Below are positions 44,856 to 57,783 of a stretch of DNA of 64,000 nt, one piece after another; the stretch's first letter is position 1, and each line of letters begins with the position of its first letter. The DNA comes from Nymphaea colorata. Taxonomy: Eukaryota > Streptophyta > Magnoliopsida > Nymphaeales > Nymphaeaceae. The position numbers and the translations under genes are program-made. The stretch spans positions 6,852,204-6,916,203 of the forward strand of contig NC_045139.1 of assembly GCF_008831285.2 (NCBI RefSeq), written 5' to 3'. Below the pieces are notes generated by a model. The model was not told the origin of the DNA and made no database searches. It was given only the letters and a program-made list of their open reading frames with translations.

Positions 44856-45566
44856 GGAGAGGGAAAGAGATAACGTAGCATCAAAATCTTCGTTGAGGTA
44901 ACATTTAAACAGCTGCATAAAATGTTGGTTGTTGTGTTTCAGTAGACAATAATCATGGGATGAAGTTCAAGAATCAAGTTAGTAGATAAGAATTTGAGTG
45001 AGGTTGAGGGCAAGGGTTGATAGTCGACTAGTTTTTGTTTCAAACTCTTGTAGCATCAATCCTGTTGTTCTAAGCACCGATATGCAAGTTAGAGTGGGTG
45101 TCATCCAGGAAGCAATCCTGAACCTTGGGGAGATGAAGCACAGAAAATGAACTTCTGCCATTTTCATTCTGTGCCCTCAACCATTTACATGTGAAACGTG
45201 ATTTAACAGGGATCCCCATGATACATACAATGGGAGCCACATATGGGTAAAGCCACACATAGAACACATCTAAAATCCATTCAGTGGTGAAAGACACAGA
45301 AATCGATTTCTCCCCAACCTCAAAAGTTAAACTCGTCCCTTTTCCGGTGAAAAACATAGAACAGGTTCTTAGCATGTGAATATTCAAAACTTGTGCCCCA
45401 TAATGGAGGCACTCCTAAATCTGAATGAAATACAACCAAGGCAAACCAGCATCCCACCTAAAACTTAACCCCCTTCCATAGGAAGGTTAGAATTTAAAAG
45501 GTGACTGACGTAACAGGAAAGAAGAAAAGATACAATAAAAAAGAAAATGAATCTCTCTCTCTCTCT

Positions 45567-48500
45567 CTAGTTCCTGGACTTCTTCCTTGACTTTGAAGGC
45601 TTACTCTTACTCTGCTCCGTGTTTGCTGCCACTTTTGAAGTACCAGAAGCTTGAGCAGATTTGGAGGATGTGGATGTGCTCGTGGAAGCATCAGCAAGTT
45701 TTTCTCTTGCAACAGCACCCTGAGACCCTCGAATTTGGGCAGCTCGTTTATCCTTCCTCCTCGGCCTGTAACTTGACCTCTCTCGTTTTGGCAGCCATCT
45801 TTCTGGATCAGGAGGAGGACCAGGATTTGCTGGATCAAACCCCTTGGGGTATTTCGGCTTCCTTTTACGTTTCTTCTTTGTCTTTGACTTTCCTTTAGCT
45901 TCCTCCTCTACACCTTCCATGTACATATCAACATGCTTAGTCTGACCTGCACCGGGTGTCTGCTCTAAGCTCTTAACATTGATATCTTTCAGACCCGGGA
46001 GTGGTGGCAACCGCTTCTCATACATCTCTGCCTTGTTCACATCAACTCGTGCCATGGTTGTCACGAGGCCCACCAAGGCAGTGATACTCTGACTGTTCTT
46101 AACCAGATCCTCAAATAATCGAGCAGCTTCTTCTGCTTTGCCATGCTTGAGTTTGAAAGCTGCTGCTTCTTGCATTATGACATCCCTCCGGGATTCCCCA
46201 TCCATGGAATTTGACCACCACTGGAGAGCTGAGTCAAGGGTAGCAGCTGCACTCTCAACATCTCCAGCTCGCTCTCGCAGACAGACTAAGGTGGCGACTG
46301 TAGCAGGTAAGTGTTGGATATCAGTAATTTGGGCAAGAGATTCAGCAGCAATAGCATGGTGGCCAGCTGCAACAGCAACCTGAGCACGTGCCAGGAGGGC
46401 AGTTTTTGCTTTGTCTGTGTGTCTCTCTGCAAATTGCTTGAGGAGCTCCTCTGCCTGACCTGCCTTATTTTCTCGAACTAAAACAGAAGCTTCAAGCAGA
46501 GCAGGCATCACACTATCTGGGAACATGGAAGGAAGAGCAGCTGCAAGCTCTCGTGCCTATATTATACAAATAGCATAAGATCAAACGAAAACTGCAAGTA
46601 GTTGCAGGAGTGTTAAACGGATGCAAAGATGCAAAGAGATCGTAATGAAAAGTTTGCTACAAAGAACAAAAGACGATGCTCGTAAGCACCAGAAAATGGA
46701 ATTATTCCTCTGCAAAACACACAAAGATTTCCCAAACAAAGAAAATGGCAGTGCCATATTAGTAGCAACCAGAACATTGTAAATGCTCAATCACATTCAG
46801 ACACCATAATTTTTTTAGCATGACACCCAATATGAGAAATCCCTAGCATTCATGCTCTCCTGGACTCCAAGATCAGACAAATGTTGCATACTCCTGGTGC
46901 TCATGTTGCAGAATAGCATCCCAAGGGGTCGTTTGGCAGCAGGGACACTCACAGAGGATTGGGCCAGCTTCATGTAACATTAGGTCTAGTGTTCCATGAA
47001 TCTGCCACAAATCTTTTGATAGATGCATGAGACACTCACAAAGTATCCTTGCTGCCAAATGACCTCCAAAGGATTAATAGTAAGTAGTGGAACATAACCC
47101 TACATTATTCAAACTCCACATATAGGACAAATTTATGAAGGAACATTGCAAGGTTAGAGATTTAGAGGACATAAAGGAAAACCTGATCCATCTTGTTCGC
47201 ATGTAGTAGCAGAAGCATGCGATTAGTGTAAATGGCTTCTTTTTGCCTTGAAAAAAGCTTAAGATCAAGCCCCTGAGCTATTTGAAATCGCCCGTCAATT
47301 TTCTCTATCAAGCGATCAAGTTTCTTCAGCCCATCCGACACATCCCTTGTTCCCTTTAGTGAAATAAGGTTGTTTGTTGCCACTGCAAGTGAGGAAGCAT
47401 CAGCAACATTACGCTTCATGAGATTAGCATATGTTGCAGCTGCCTCTTCAGAGCGCCCTAACATCTGATGATAAAACAGTTTACTGAGTCAGTGCTACCT
47501 ACACTAATTGCCAAGGTCCTACACTGAATGGCATAAAATATCAAGATAAATTAAATGCAAGATTGAACCTCACCTGTTGAACATATGCTAGCTGAACAGC
47601 AATAGGAGCAAGTTCATTCTCAATCTCCTCCTCTGTGCAGTCATCCTCCATGAGCATTTCCTGACCAATCCTACAGCAAAGTGCAAAGTTTTAGATATTT
47701 ACTATGAAGTAAATAAGTTTATGATTCTAAAGATAGTAAACAGCAGGAAGATCGCTCTCATCACAATTACAAGAAGAAGCAAAATGTGCTAGAAGAGAGA
47801 TCTTTTCTGAAAGCATTAAATGTCAATTGCAAGAAGAAAGAAATGCATAAATCCCATTATTGCATTAGAAGTCCAACTTGTTTCTGCTAGTTTTTCTTTT
47901 CCTCCTCTCTCTAACAAGAATAAGCTGCCAAACATATACCATTTTTTTTTTGTACTATAGTATACTGCCTTGAATCTTTGTTTTTTCCGATCACCAAATT
48001 GTTGGCAAAATACATAAAAAGATGCAGCTTTAAATTAAGTAAATCAAGGTTTTAAACTTTTTCTTAAATTCACAAAAGAAACATTTCTGATCTATTAAAC
48101 GCATGCAGCAGCCAATCTGACAAAGCAAGAATAAAACATTTAACAACCAAAACATTTGATTAAGCTACATTGAACTCCCCAACCTAACCTAACATACATG
48201 ACTTAAAAAAGAAAGACATCAATCAGAAGTCAGTGAGTGTAAAACTTAAAAATAAGTTAAATAAACACTTTGGGAAACTTCAAAATTAGGCATTCAAGTA
48301 AAAACCTTCTTATCCTGCCCATAAATCAACATATGCAACCTCAACAAAGTTCCTGTAGGGCCAGATTCCTGAACACATAGTGCATGCGGATGCTCAAACA
48401 CAATAGGAGTTCATGGTAGCCTTCCATTTATTCATCAATCTTTCCAATAAAAAAGAATGATAAGTAGGAATTGCTCCTAAAAATTAAACACCCAGTTTGT

Positions 48501-51500
48501 TGTTCTACTCTGAATGATCCCACAACGGATGAATAAAGAGAAAACACAACCAACAGAATATATCTGCGTCATGATAATGAAAATCAATAATGTTCTATCT
48601 TTTTACATATTCCTGGATCAACTACCAGAAATTCAAGTATTTTTCTTACCTCCGTGCTGAAAGGAGTAGCTTTTCTGCATCAGAATATTTCTTCTTCTCA
48701 ATCATAGAACAGGCAGCGTTATATGCCATCTCAAATCTGCTATTAGCTGTGACTTTAAGTGTGTCCATCATACTTTGGACTTCTGAAGCCCTTCCTGCTG
48801 CTATTAAGGCAGCAATTATATTTACATATACATCTGAGGAATCAACCTTAAACTTCCGAAGCTTATCATAGCTCTGTGTACAGGCATCCATTTTTCCTAA
48901 ACGATAAAATATCTGTGCCTCTAGCTGCAGAACACTAGGATTTTTCTCCTGCAGTCTTAAACAATCCAGTGCTTCTTGAAGTTTATTTTGTCTGTACAAG
49001 CAATATGCCTGAAGGTTGGGACAAAAAAAATTCATAGTTAACATAGTTGATGAATTGTGACTGAAATGCATACTTTTTAATAAAGAGCATAGGAAATTTT
49101 CACCAAGGTGATTATCACCATTAGCATCATACGCTCTCAAATACAAAATTTTATTTAGCTAATCAGCTTTCCATAGATAAAGCCAAAGATAGAATCAAAT
49201 CAGTGACATACAACCACGGTTTATTGTCAAAGGATCTTCTCAGATATTTCTTTTCTTGGGAGAAAATATTGGGAACTCAAAAAAATTTAAACAATGCAAA
49301 AGGTAGTTAGAAAAGTTATAAAATTATGAGTTGTCTACAAATTCTTCCACGAGAACAAAAAGTCTAAACTAATTATTACAATTTTAAAAGAAAAAAAGTT
49401 TAAAATATGATTCAAAATAATTTTAAAAACTTGGGATAAATATCAAAAAAAAAATGCAATTCTTTTCACAAGAAATTGAAATTGGTGATATCTTCAAACA
49501 CCATGGCAAATTACCATTTTTTTTATTCATTGTGGTAAGCTCATAGCAGTGATATTTTGAAAAAATTGTGAAATTCTTGTAACTATCCATCAAATACAGG
49601 TGAACATCAGTTCCAACTTCCAACATCCAACAACAACAAGCAACTCAAGGTAGTTTAAGAATTAGAAACAACCTTCCTAATTACAATAACTCCAGGAGCA
49701 TTAGCGTATTTCGAACTTCAATGCTATCAGAAAATTCAGAACTGCTCCTTGTAGGTGCTCATCTTGAAAATCATGTTATGTTATTGCAAATTTGCAATAT
49801 CTCAAACCATCATAAGCATGATGATATTGCAAATTTTCAAAACTTGCCATTCTAGAAATACCACTCATCAGAGCAGCACATGGATTTGTAAGTTCAGACT
49901 ATAATGATGTTAGATTGATAAGTGATAACTTCCCTTTTCCAACTTATGGGAAGTTATCTAGAAAATTACCAAATATGCACCAACATAACTAGCTCGAAGA
50001 GAAAAGGGGGGTTGAGAACCCCTCAAAATAGCATATATCTAGGGTGCCCCCCTTTTCTTTATTAGTATTACGGGTGATCAATCTTGAACTCATTGTAGTC
50101 ACAACAGTCTATGTACATTGAACATTTATGAATCACATACCAACATTTTTCCTGTTATTCATAATAACAGTAACGATATATGATATGTATCCCAAGAAAA
50201 ACAAACAGATCTTGTGAAATATTTCCTTGATAAGAAAAAAAAAATTCTGACCATATTACCTTTTGTACGCTTGATTTTTTTAGAAAATTTTAATTTGACA
50301 ATAGCAAAAATGATGAAAATATCCCAACAATTTGATGCAAATAGCAAGAAGAATGCAAATAACCAAACACATTCAGTGGATATTAGGACCGTGATGTTGT
50401 GGTCATGCTGCCCCAATTTCAAGTAATTCAACCTATTTCATCAACTAACAGTAGAAAGGCAATTTAGAATTTATGTCATGTTTCATATACCCCTTCATTA
50501 AAGTGATTCAAAATTATAACGAAATTTTGTCTCATGACCTTGTATCAGTATCAATGGCCGACTTGGTGAAACCTTTTCACCAAAACTGAGGATTACGACA
50601 ACCAGTTTGATGAGTGACATTCATCTTAAGTAGCAAAGTCAATGCGGCTTCCGGAGAACAGCCGAAAGCTATTCGTATGCAGGTATAACTCAAAGATGAT
50701 ATTGTAATTTACTATTTCATTGCTCAAATATTCTTTGGAGAGCCTAGCATATAATGTATTTCATTTATTTATCCTGGCTATTCGTTGGTCTTTGAATAGT
50801 ATCTATTCGATGAACTTGTTAAAAGCCGATAGGAGACTTCATCAGTGACAGGTTAAACCTGCACCAGCTGACTAATGAAACACAAACCTTGTGAAATAAT
50901 TCGAACCACACGACTTCCTTAAGTGCAACCATGCTTCACTCTATCTGTAATCTCATTTGGACTTTCAGCAGTACCCTCACTAGGTAATCAAACACAACGC
51001 TGAAGCTGAACAGTGCACTTCCCACATACCACAACATAAAATAGACCACAAGAGAACTAGAATTGTGAGAAATGGCCATGCCGTAGTAACCAAGAAAAGT
51101 TTAGAGCAAAAAATCCAAACAATCACTCGCAACCAGTCTAAGTTTCTAGTGAATGAGTGAAATCGTTTACACAATGCACACGACAATGACGATTGATCTG
51201 GGCACTTTCTTAAGCATCAAGGACCAATAAAAAGTACGATAACCATTGTAACGCCAATTACGGACTTAATAATGACCAGAAAAAGGGAAAGGTGGAAAAA
51301 ATAGAAACTGGAAGGAATTGAAAAACCAATGACCTTGTGGAATTGAAGATCGATGCCGAGTTTCTCGCACTCCCGGATCGTCGACAGAGCAACATCCACA
51401 TTATCCAATTTGATGAGAGCCACGACCTTGCACCTCAACGCATCCTCATCCCGCGGGGCGGCAGTCAAAACTGTACAGAATTTACCGCAAAATAAGAAAT

Positions 51501-51692
51501 GGGAGCAGATCAGAAAACAAAATCACACGAGGGAGAAATCATTTTACTCTGATCGGCGACTTTGATTGCTTGTCGGAATTCGGAGTTGTTGATGTGACGA
51601 TTGAGCGTGGAGAAGAGGTCTTCTAGCGCAGCGGGAGGGGCGGATGATGGAGGCGGCGTGGCCGCTGGCTTGGGCTTCGCCTTGGGCGCCAT
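45567..51692 (-). CDS. Signal recognition particle subunit SRP72 (669 aa, 6 exons)
   Basis: Exons are 51692-51548, 51470-51334, 49008-48650, 47670-47574, 47464-47183 and 46556-45567; all phases close (1, 0, 2, 0, 0). SRP72 with SRP68 binds 7S RNA in the cytosolic particle that targets ribosomes making secretory proteins to the ER. The N-terminal part is TPR-like helical repeats (AYCLYRQNKLQEALDCLRLQ; AQIFYRLGKMDACTQSYDKL; QLAYVQQMLGRSEEAAATYA). Near residues 567-604 lies the RNA-binding SRP72 domain: a Lys/Arg block (KKKRKRKPKYPKGFDP) followed by PPPDPERWLPKRERSSYR. A Lys/Ser-rich low-complexity tail ends SKPSKSRKKSRN. Length matches the ~670 aa usual for SRP72. The start MAPKAKPKPAAT is the first ATG; upstream in-frame codons contain none. 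The stop codon TAG runs directly into a GA microsatellite on the coding strand. Confidence 0.95.
46925..47066. mobile_element. Tourist-like MITE in SRP72 intron 5
   Basis: This 142 bp element has inverted ends: GGGGTCGTTTGGCAGCAGGG on the left and, on the right, the complement of GAGGTCATTTGGCAGCAAGG. It is flanked by CAA on both sides (46922-46924 and 47067-47069). The GGGGTCGTTTGG end and 3 bp duplication fit PIF/Harbinger (Tourist) MITEs. It lies between exons 5 and 6 and does not touch the splice sites. Confidence 0.78.
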
Positions 51693-53054
51693 CCTTTGCT
51701 TCCTCTTCAGACCTAACGGACGATGGATGGAAGGCGATTCCTTGACCCTTTTATACCTGCTGGAAACCGGCCAGTTGCCCCGGCGAAGATTGTTCAACGG
51801 GTCTGGGTATGACCCATTCCTGACTTCTACCCGAAACAGGACGTTTTTTTTCAACTAAAAATAAAAAAGACAGACGTGTCCATGAGGGGTAACTATCATT
51901 AACTATTCATTTTTTATTATTTTTAGATATTTTTATATTTATTATTTTACGTTTCATATTTGTATTTTTAATATAATATTTCTTCTAAATACGTGGAGGA
52001 GCATATACCAATTTCTGAATTCAATATGGTAATTGATTCATAGTATTTTTAATTTTTGAGTTTTACAGCACCTAGCGCCGATATCAACAATAACCTGATG
52101 TAGCCCTTACTATATCTGATCTTGATACCATGTTCGAGTCGACTCCGAGTTTTAAATTCACAATATGAATTTATTGTTATATCTGAATCCAAATCAAAAT
52201 TGGATGTGAATGACATTAATGGTATGTTAAGATATAAGACATTTATTTAAAATTGGGTTCGAATCTGAATTGGAGTGGTTAGTCATTTAAAACCAATTTC
52301 AAATATAGCCGAATTTCATTTTTTAACTCCGAAGTCGATCTGATTTCTTAATCTGATTTGAATTCTTTCTACATCTTAACCAGATCAGATATAAGGTTGG
52401 ATGATCGATCTTATTAGAGATCCAAAACCATTTGGTACTTTTACCGGCAAAAGATGATCATGTGCTGGCGACTCCAAACGAGGGGAAAAACAAACCGTTC
52501 AACTTTCTTTAATCGTCAACCAATCTTTTAAGAAAAGCTAGTGTCAGAATCCAACCAAAGAAAATAATATGGATTACAAACTAAACTTTGGATGCAATGA
52601 ATTCAATCATCTTTTTCTTCTTCTTATCATTTTGCTCTTTGATATTCATGTTAGAGAAGATTCAAGTCCGAGCGTTAGAGGGTGTTGGCACAATGGTGGA
52701 TCATACGGCTAGTTTTCATGTCAATTTCAGGGTGTCAACTTTCTGTATTGCAAACGGAAGATCAATGATGCGAAAGTTGAAGTACGGCAGAGGCGACACC
52801 CCAAGCCACCAAAGCATGCCATGTATTTTAAAGGAACAAAGAGTTGGGTATGGGCTTCAGCTCTCTTTTGAGCGATATGATGAAATACTTCTCTTGCTTC
52901 TCTTGCTCAAGATTAATTCCAAATGCCCACCGGAACCAATTGTTTGTGCTCAATAATAATAGAATTGTGAAAAACCATCTGATTTTAAGCTCTTAAAGAT
53001 TCTCCCTTGAATCTTAACCTTAAGCTCCTGTTGTATTGGTCCTACACCTTTAAT

Positions 53055-53093
<39 letters not shown>
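53055..53093. repeat. (GA)n microsatellite
   Basis: A 39 bp GA run. Confidence 0.96.
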
Positions 53094-53096
<3 letters not shown>

Positions 53097-53363
53097 GAAA
53101 CCACACCTTTGGATCTGGAACAAAACCAGACCCTTTAATTTTTTTGTTAAAATTTATTCTACATAAAACATAAACATCCTAATATGTTTATAAAAACTAT
53201 TTTGCTTATTATTAAAACATTATTAGAGTCTAAAAAATAATCAACTCAGTATTTGTTTTGTATCAACGTATTCTTAATAATATATCATTAAAGATAGATT
53301 CCAAAAAAAAAAACTTTAAACATCTCACTTAAAGGATCTGGCTGTTATCCCTAATCTAGTTTA

Positions 53364-53412
53364 CACACACACAAACACACACACATATATAATATATATA
53401 TATATACACACA
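53364..53412. repeat. CA/TA microsatellite
   Basis: A CA run, an AT run and a second CA run in succession. Confidence 0.9.
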
Positions 53413-54155
53413 CTTTAATGAATTTGGTTGTCCAGGCCACGTTGGCCGGTAGGTACGCTGGAAATTTATATGTTTGAAAAATTTTCGTCCAAACGTGAGG
53501 CGTAGATGTGATTTTATTGCCCGAGTGGACATAAAAGATAGTCTTCTTTATTATAAAATTTCGAATCAACTTGTGCGTTTTAAATATTTTTATGCATAGA
53601 GATTTGAGCACTTCACGTCCATATATATGATCGAATTTCACATCATCGGCCTAAGCACGGATAGCTCTGGTGGATGGTAAATATGGAGGTGGAATGTTTT
53701 AAATTAGGTTAAAAAACCAGACATCTCAAAATAAATTATTAAGGTTTTATTGTGTAATTTAACCTCATAAACTTAACCTTAAGAGTCATTTGATAAAAAA
53801 ACGCACTGTAATATAAATTAAAATACTAAAAACACATACTTAAGCTGAACAAAAAAAAAATCAAGAAGATGAAAACAACATACAAGTGTCAAACAAATTT
53901 GAAAAAACAAAGAGATCACGAAGAAGGAATCGGCGGACGGTCCAAACAAGAGAAATCGAAGGGCATTTCTTTTGTTGAGAAGTTCAAATAGGAAAATAAA
54001 CAATTTATTTTCACGGTTCTGTCAATTACTTTTCTTTAAACTACCTTGCAGAAGGATCATCCTATTTTCTCAAATGTTTTGAGTGGTGGTAAGTACACGA
54101 ACATCCAACCATAGAGATGGCTTTAAAGTTTCACCTTTTTTCTCTCTCATTCTCT

Positions 54156-54158
<3 letters not shown>

Positions 54159-54219
<61 letters not shown>
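54159..54219. repeat. (TA)n microsatellite
   Basis: A TA run of about 60 bp preceded by a CT-rich stretch, about 530 bp before the start of the gene at 54753. Confidence 0.96.
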
Positions 54220-54221
<2 letters not shown>

Positions 54222-54752
54222 TGGTACCTCACTGGAGAGGCGGTTGAATGTTGATGGAGCTTTAATGGCAAGGATGAGTGGATTATTGCACCAATCTTTC
54301 TCTAAAAGATTGTGATTGTGATCTCAGCTGTTCGATAAGGCGAGATTGATCGGCTGAGATCAACTGACTGAGATCCAACGCACCACGACTCTACTTTATT
54401 AGAGCAGCTTCTCTGTCCCTCTCTTCAAAAGAGTATGCTGGGCAGGGAAATCGATAGGAAAAATGCCCAAAAGATTGAAACGCATCCACTATGCTTAAAG
54501 TGGACCAAATGCGGGTATGCATACGTCATGCAAATAAATCAAATGATCAAATCCTTTTCCTACAAGTTTACTTGATGCACAAGGATTTGCGAAATTCAAA
54601 GCTGTCCCGCACGGATCAACAAATAGTTCTCCCCAAGAAACCATCCTCTTCCATTCTCATCTACAAAACTCTGATCAGAATTTGGCGTTTAAACCACCCT
54701 CTTCCTGGTTCCGTCAGGGTAAGGAAGAAGAAGCAAAGAGCAGTGGAAAGAA

Positions 54753-55388
54753 ATGAGGAGGGAGGGCAAGCAGCACGGGGTCGTAAGGAGCTGCATGCTC
54801 CTTTCTCCCAACGCCAACGTTGTCAACAAGCTTGATTCATTGCCAACTGCAGGAATATTCCAGAAGGTGCCGCGTAAACCCACGAACCACTCCAAATTCA
54901 CCGGCGTTTGCCGGCGGCCTCGATGCCCTGGATGCCATGCATGCCCTGTTAACAAGTCCAGGGAGAAGGCTAAAGGTACCTACAAGCATAAATCCAATGA
55001 CGTCGCCGTGAATCATCGGTTGGTCGCCTGGAAAGTAGTTGACAAGCACCGAGGATCCAATTATGTCGGATTCTCGGCGGCGCAGGCCTTGGAGTGCTTG
55101 TGGGGGGGCGATCTTGATGAATTGATGACGGAGGAAGAACCAGAAGAAGGTCCGGCTGCCGGTTCCAGCGACTTCAGTTTGAAATTTGACGGTGTTGGAG
55201 TATCTGATGTTATGCACCATGATGATGAGACTAATGTAGAGATCGAAGATGAGAAAGATGTTCCAACGATTGATGATTGTGGTGATGTTGGTAATCATGC
55301 TGACGATGACAGCGATTTGGTGATTTATGAAGTCCAAATTGAATGTGAAAGCGACGAAGGAGAAGGATGGTGCCTGGTGAAGCAATGA
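54753..55388 (+). CDS. Conserved plant protein of unknown function (211 aa)
   Basis: This is a single uninterrupted frame. The first half is basic and conserved in plants: MRREGKQHGVVRSC, then PTAGIFQKVPRKPTNHSKFT (31-50), then a Cys cluster CRRPRCPGCHACP (53-65), then KAKGTYKHKSNDV (about 73-83) and RLVAWKVVDKHRGSNYVGFS (from 89). I recognise this order from a family of uncharacterised land-plant proteins. Four Cys and one His in CxxxxCxxCHxC spacing could bind zinc (inference). From about residue 115 the protein turns strongly acidic (DELMTEEEPEE, then many Asp/Glu), ending ECESDEGEGWCLVKQ. No signal peptide or membrane segment is seen, so a nuclear or cytosolic location is likely. The ATG at 54753 starts the conserved MRREG sequence, so the start is well supported. 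Confidence 0.85.
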   Translation: MRREGKQHGVVRSCMLLSPNANVVNKLDSLPTAGIFQKVPRKPTNHSKFTGVCRRPRCPGCHACPVNKSREKAKGTYKHKSNDVAVNHRLVAWKVVDKHRGSNYVGFSAAQALECLWGGDLDELMTEEEPEEGPAAGSSDFSLKFDGVGVSDVMHHDDETNVEIEDEKDVPTIDDCGDVGNHADDDSDLVIYEVQIECESDEGEGWCLVKQ

Positions 55389-57297
55389 AAGTAATATCAT
55401 GAGATGATCGTCCGTCTATTCAGGTATTTGTTAAGACATGCTTGTCTTCATCAAAATTTGTGCCTGCCATTAATAATGAATTAGAAAAAATTGTTGCTCT
55501 GTAAGTCGTACTTCTTTTGACACATGCAGACATTGTTTCACATTCATCATCCAAGTGGAAAAGGATTCACCAAAAAAAAGAAATTGGATTTTGTTTCCAT
55601 TCTTATTGCAGTGTCGCTCATCATCTTCACTTGGTTTGTGTTTGAAACTTTATGCAGAAAGCTATGCTCAAAGAGTTGTAGAATGAAATCAATAAGTCTG
55701 GCGGGATACGTTTCATATCATTTGAGTATTCATTGGTAAAACTGTTATGGTATGCCTTGTCACGGAGAGTGACAGGTTGAAATAATCATACGGAGGCTTG
55801 CCCCACTTCAAATAAACGAAGTAAACATAAAATAAATGTAGAGATATATTTGTTTCTCGTAATTGCACAAAACAAAACAAAAAAAAAAATCACTGCTGAT
55901 GACAGGACGACTTATGATTGTCAGGTGGTGTCCACTTATTAAGATGCAGTAGAAGAGAAGCAATTTCATTGGTCTCAACAAAATGAACTTTTCAAAAGTC
56001 AAATCGGTTCCTACTGTTTTCTAATACCCAATCATGTAACCGTGACATAACCAACCCCAAAAAAAGGATGTCTGGGTCAACTGTGAAATTCTTTAAGCTA
56101 CCCCTCAGCTGATCCTTCATCCTTCCATTTTCTGCACGACAGGAAGGTTCCATCAAGGCATATCATCATAATTTACAAGTATGAATCAGAAACGTATTGA
56201 TAGAGATGGATTTCGTTATGAAATTAACTGTCCAGGAAATGTTTAGGAACACCTTCACAACTTCAAATTTGGCAGGGGACAATATCAGTAGCAACAGTTC
56301 TCGGAAACAGATTTCTTTTTGGCAATTCATATTGCAGGTATCCTTAGTAAGATTATGCATATGGATATATCTTTAACCTAAAAAGCATCATCTGCAATTT
56401 TCCTTCAATTGAGCGCCAACTTAGATTCCATCCCACAGACAGTTAAGTTTAAACATCCCGCTGGAAAATGCATGAAGAAAGGACACTGGGCCAAGAACCA
56501 TTGTCATGCTTTCATATGTAAGAAAGAAAGGTTGCAAGAAGATGGAGAATGTTCTGTTTTATATTTATTCATCGTGCTTCCCAATAAATAAACTAAAGAT
56601 AAACAGTCAAAAAAAGGCAAGGGAAATAATTTAATAAAGCCTTTCGTTGGGTCAGTGAGGAAGTATTACTTAGACCATTTACAGCCTGCCTTAAGACCAC
56701 TAAAAAACACAGAACTACTCTTAAAAGATTGCTACTTAAGATCCCGGTCATGCACCCCTCTTGTTAGCTTTCGTAAAAAAAAGTGATTTGGGTTTTGCGA
56801 TATTAAAGCCACAAATGGGAAAGTGGCTGAAATTGAAAATCATGCAAGATTTCGATCTCTTCTTAATTTTTAAGCCTGGTAACCTGAGATTCAATAGATT
56901 AAAAAGAAGAGAAAATAAAACATGCAACTTCAAAAGCTTCATTAAGGGGAGGATATTACAAGATTATACCAAGAAACGCTTCCCCGAGTATTTACTCTTA
57001 ATCTCCATCAACTTGAAGGCCTCAAATCTGACAATAGGCATGCGGACACTATGCTTTCATGTATCACACTGATAACATTGTTACAGTTTCGAACTATTTT
57101 TCCGTTTACTTTGTCCTAATTCTAGATATATTTTTCCTTCTTATTTCACATCTCTATATTTGGAAACAGTTTTATAGATTTTCATTTACATTTATACTGA
57201 AAATTTACCAACTAAACATCATACGCCTTATTTTTATTTTTTTGTGTTTATAAAATTCCTTAAAGGGAACTTCAATAAGTGAGATATTACAGCAGAG

Positions 57298-57376
57298 CCA
57301 AGTCACATGGGTACAATTAAGGTTCAGGTATGGGTACGGAGATATGGGTATGCATACGGCAACTTTAAAGAATATG

Positions 57377-57424
<48 letters not shown>

Positions 57425-57635
57425 CAACATCTAAATAATCAAGTAACATAAATAAAAACATTACATGTTAATGCATAATAACTCTAAGAACAGAATAAAA
57501 ACTGAGTAGGAAAAATATTAAGCAGTTCGGATTACTTTCAATCTACAAATTACCCAAGTGTATCCAAGTACCACTTTGGGTATGGGTACAACGATATGGG
57601 TATGTGGACCTTACTGAAGTACCCATGTGACTTAG
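57298..57635. mobile_element. hAT-type MITE of the CTAWGTC family
   Basis: The 338 bp element has ends CCAAGTCACATGGGTAC and GTACCCATGTGACTTAG, an inverted repeat with one mismatch, and a perfect 8 bp target duplication CAGCAGAG (57290-57297 and 57636-57643). Inside, GGTATGGGTACGGAGATATG and GGGTATGGGTACAACGATAT appear in the same orientation, and an AT microsatellite (57380-57422) lies in the left half. It is the best-preserved of three relatives in the window (also 20567 and 28427). Confidence 0.9.
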
Positions 57636-57783
57636 CAGCAGAGCAATACTTGTTCCCCAAAAACTATAGTGCATGAAACTTGTGATTCATATGCTGCCTA
57701 CATATATCTTTTAACATAACAAAAATAAATTAGTTCGATGAACAAAGTCCATTACAAGGTCTGACAAGAAGCTGCTTACTTAC

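Larger units (their letters stand above)
40396..45566. other. PP2A promoter, then gene-free repeat-rich spacer
   Basis: 40396 to about 41150 is the probable 5' UTR and promoter of the PP2A gene and includes CT-rich stretches. 41350-45540 has microsatellites near 42063-42107, 44034-44094 and 44818-44852, and an isolated GC-rich patch (44521-44665). The region next to 45567 is SRP72 3' UTR. I see no supported gene in about 5 kb. Confidence 0.5.
51693..54752. other. SRP72 promoter and gene-free spacer
   Basis: 51693 to about 51860 is probable SRP72 5' UTR and promoter. 52100-52400 contains eroded GGATT/AATC-type words resembling the interior of the 26.4 kb MITE. Microsatellites lie at 53055-53093, 53364-53412 and 54159-54219. 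A 122-codon plus-strand frame at 52588-52956 is not accepted as a gene. The last ~300 bp would be the promoter of the gene at 54753. Confidence 0.5.

Noticed and set aside
45587-45898. 103-codon plus-strand frame
   Set aside because: It is antisense to the SRP72 C-terminal exon.
52588-52956. 122-codon plus-strand frame with a hydrophobic start
   Set aside because: The Phe-rich start could pass for a signal peptide, but the rest has no recognisable family, and part of it (TCAACTTTCTGTATTGCAAA) resembles non-coding DNA at about 26353, suggesting a repeat.
54837-55400. 187-codon minus-strand frame
   Set aside because: It is antisense to the conserved 211-residue protein gene at 54753-55388.
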